From contig CP142461.1 of assembly GCA_038049695.1 (NCBI GenBank), positions 31,379,001-31,443,000 of the forward strand: a stretch of DNA of 64,000 nt, given 5' to 3'. The translations under genes were made by a program, and so were the position numbers. The stretch comes from Cinnamomum chago. Taxonomy: Eukaryota > Streptophyta > Magnoliopsida > Laurales > Lauraceae. The notes beneath the pieces were generated by a model, which was not told where the DNA came from, searched no databases, and saw nothing but the letters and a program-made list of their open reading frames with translations. Below are positions 50,601 to 53,600 of the stretch, piece by piece; position 1 is the first letter of the stretch; each line of letters begins with the position of its first letter.

Positions 50601-53600
50601 ATCCCACCCCCCCCCCCCCCCCCCCCCCCCCCACCACCACATGCAAAATTGGAATTTATTTTCTGAGGAATCACATAAAATTTAGCTTCTTTTCACTTTA
50701 GCATGGAAAAAGGAAAAGCGGCCGCACCAAACATGGATTTTACTTTGGCGTGGAAAACTATTTATTAATCCTCACTTTTCCCATGGAAAACGAGCTACAG
50801 TAATGTTTGTTTTTTTTTTCCTCTTTTTTTTTTCTTCTCCTATTGAGTCAACTATAGAAAGGATGAGAGTGTGTGTGAGTTCTGTTGTGAGTTAGAATAG
50901 GACTTATTTTAATTAATTTGTAGTGAGACTGGGGCCTTACGTAAATAGTAGAAACTTAAGGGTCTTTTTTGTAATTCCCAGAAATAATGAAATGACCACA
51001 TAACAAGGATCGCTTAACCTAGTAGGTTATTCAATTCTTCTGTGGCTTCCCCAACTTCTCTCTCATCCTCTTCCTATTTCCCTTTCTTTCTCTTTCACAT
51101 TTCTTTGATAGTTTAGAATAAAACCCCAGATCGGAAAAGATCTTGGTCTACAACTAGTTCGAGTTCCCAATGTAGCAAAAAAGAAATAATCTTTAGACTA
51201 ATGAGTATGGTAGTTGTTTGATACATTGTTTTAATTTATGAACTATGAGTACAATCTAGGTTGATTAAGCCAAAATTTACCTTATACATTTTTTTTTCAA
51301 TGGTAATGAAGATTTTATTACGCAGCAGTATAAGAGACTTGTACTGAGAAAAGGAAAACCCATTCAAAAAAGAGAAGATAACAACAAGGTTACATCAAAA
51401 GCTAGGGAAAGGAAACAGCAAATAAAGAGGATCGCCCAGTGCCTTAGCAAGCAAGTCCGCATCCACGTTAGCACTACGTATACGTGAGAAAAAAGAAGCA
51501 TCAAGCCTTAAGGCTAGCTCCAGCAACTACTCAATCACATCTGCCAAAGACCTAGGCCACCTAAAAGAGCCCAGCACCCAGTGAAACGTTAAGCTTATAC
51601 ATTGGTGATGTAGAATATGAAATGGGCCAAATGAGAGAATAACTTTGTATTTAATTAGTAATGGAGTGGCATAATGATAGAAGCTTATACTACAATACCA
51701 AGTTGAAAGTCCTGATATTGAAAAGATTGCACTCGTTGGAGTCTTGGAGATCACCGGTGATCACCAGTTTCGTGACTGGGCTTACTCTAAGTCCAAATTA
51801 ATTTCTTTTTAAGACTGATCTAAACTGTGAAACATGCTATGAGACAAATGTTACTAGTTGTAATCCTTTTTTTTTTTGCTAATTACTAGTTGTAATCCTC
51901 TCTCTCTCTCTCTCTCATCTGTAATCCATAATGGGTTCTATACTTGGTTATGACCATTCAAACAATAACTTCTTACCATGTCAAATTTATACCATTTTTA
52001 TTATCTTGGCAGGATTTGGAGATGATTCTGGATGAGTATGGTGGAATTCGGGAGCAGGAGCCGTTCTTTCTGGCAAAACACTACTACAGAGAGGTAAGAT
52101 TCCTAGTCCATCTGAAACCTCTGATATTGCTCTATTTTAATTTGTCATGGATGATATAAACACTTCTTATCAAGGTTTTAAAAACCGGACTCGGGACCCA
52201 ACTCGTTCATGGCCGAGTCTGAGTCGACTCGCCGAGTCGCATGGCCAGGTCCCATGGGATTCAACCAAGTTGCATTAGACTCGGCCGAGTCCCATGCGAC
52301 CCGACTCACTATGTGCCGAGTCCGAGTCGACTCGGACTCAGCTGATTTTTTAAACCATGCTTCTGATGCACTGGTCTGAAGAAGTGGGTCCCAATTTCCT
52401 TTCTGTTTGGTCCTGTTTGTTGGTCCTATGTGCCATTCATCGATGCTGGATGCTCAAAAGATCTCCCAGATCAATAAACCTAATTCTTTGTTCAGTGACC
52501 TGCTAGTAGAAAATGCTAAATAATCTATCGGTTATCTGGGAAAAGGGGTTTTAAGATTGGATTGGATCTTAGAATTTTGGGGCATCTTCCATTCGTGTTT
52601 ATGCTCGTCAGAACAGTGTTATTCACTGGGTTATTATCTGTGCATGCATTGGACAAATCGGGACACTTAGGACTTGATTCATCAGGCGAAACAGTCCTAT
52701 ACTGCCTTCGGCATGATGGTGCTGACTGGACGGCAGCTTACGTCTGATCTGACCTAGGTGGGCTACCTTTATTTGATCCAATGCACACATACTAAGTGCC
52801 CCCCTATGTTTAGGTTGTCCAAATCTCACTCCAATGGGGTGATTTTCACCTTGATTGATAATGTGCGAATTATAGTCACATATATGGTCACCATCCCATG
52901 TGCGAGGTGCACATGGGGCTGGTTATGCGGTGTTGTGTGTGCTGGGGTTGGGGTTTTTTTTGGGAGGGGGAGACCCAGCCGCGTCTGATCGTCCTAACCA
53001 TATCATCCGAGGCCCACAAGCTCAGTCCATCCAAATGGGCGTGCAATCAATCCAACGGTGTACAGTTCATTTGCATGAGTGCAAAGGGGTGGTGTTAGGT
53101 CCACTCAGATGGACCATCAAGTGGGTTCCACTAAGGGTGCACACAAGGTGTTATGTACAGCTTGTAGACAGTCAGGTTTCTTTGGCTAATGCTTTTGGTT
53201 GTTTTCCACTGAATACCATAATTAATGTAAGGCGCCCTTCCAAGTATTTGGGGTTGCCTCTCTATTTGGGTCTACCTAAAAAATAATTATGGGATTCAGT
53301 GGTGGAGCGGATAGATAAAAGGTTAAGCTCTTGGAAAAGTCGCTATTTATGTATTGGAGGGCGCCTTACATTAATTAAATCAGTCCTTTCAGGTATTCCA
53401 GTTTATTATTTATCCTGCTTCAAATGTCCTAAAAGTGTAGTGGGTAGAATTGAAAAACTCCAACGTGACTTTCTATGGAATGATTCTATAAAGAAGAGAA
53501 AGTATCATTTGGTTAGATGGGCAATAGTTTATAAACCTTTAGCTCAAGGTGGTTTGGGGATTCCATCTATTGTTAAGATGAATAAAGCTTTGTTAGGTAA

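Larger units (their letters stand above)
49622..52012 (+). other. FTSHI5 intron 17
   Basis: A 2391 bp intron with a repeat rich in catggaaaa / ttttccatg words (49960-50210, right end acaaacatgccctaa like the Tourist-like MITE end), a run of 26 C, an LTR fragment and an antisense LINE tail. Confidence 0.8.
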
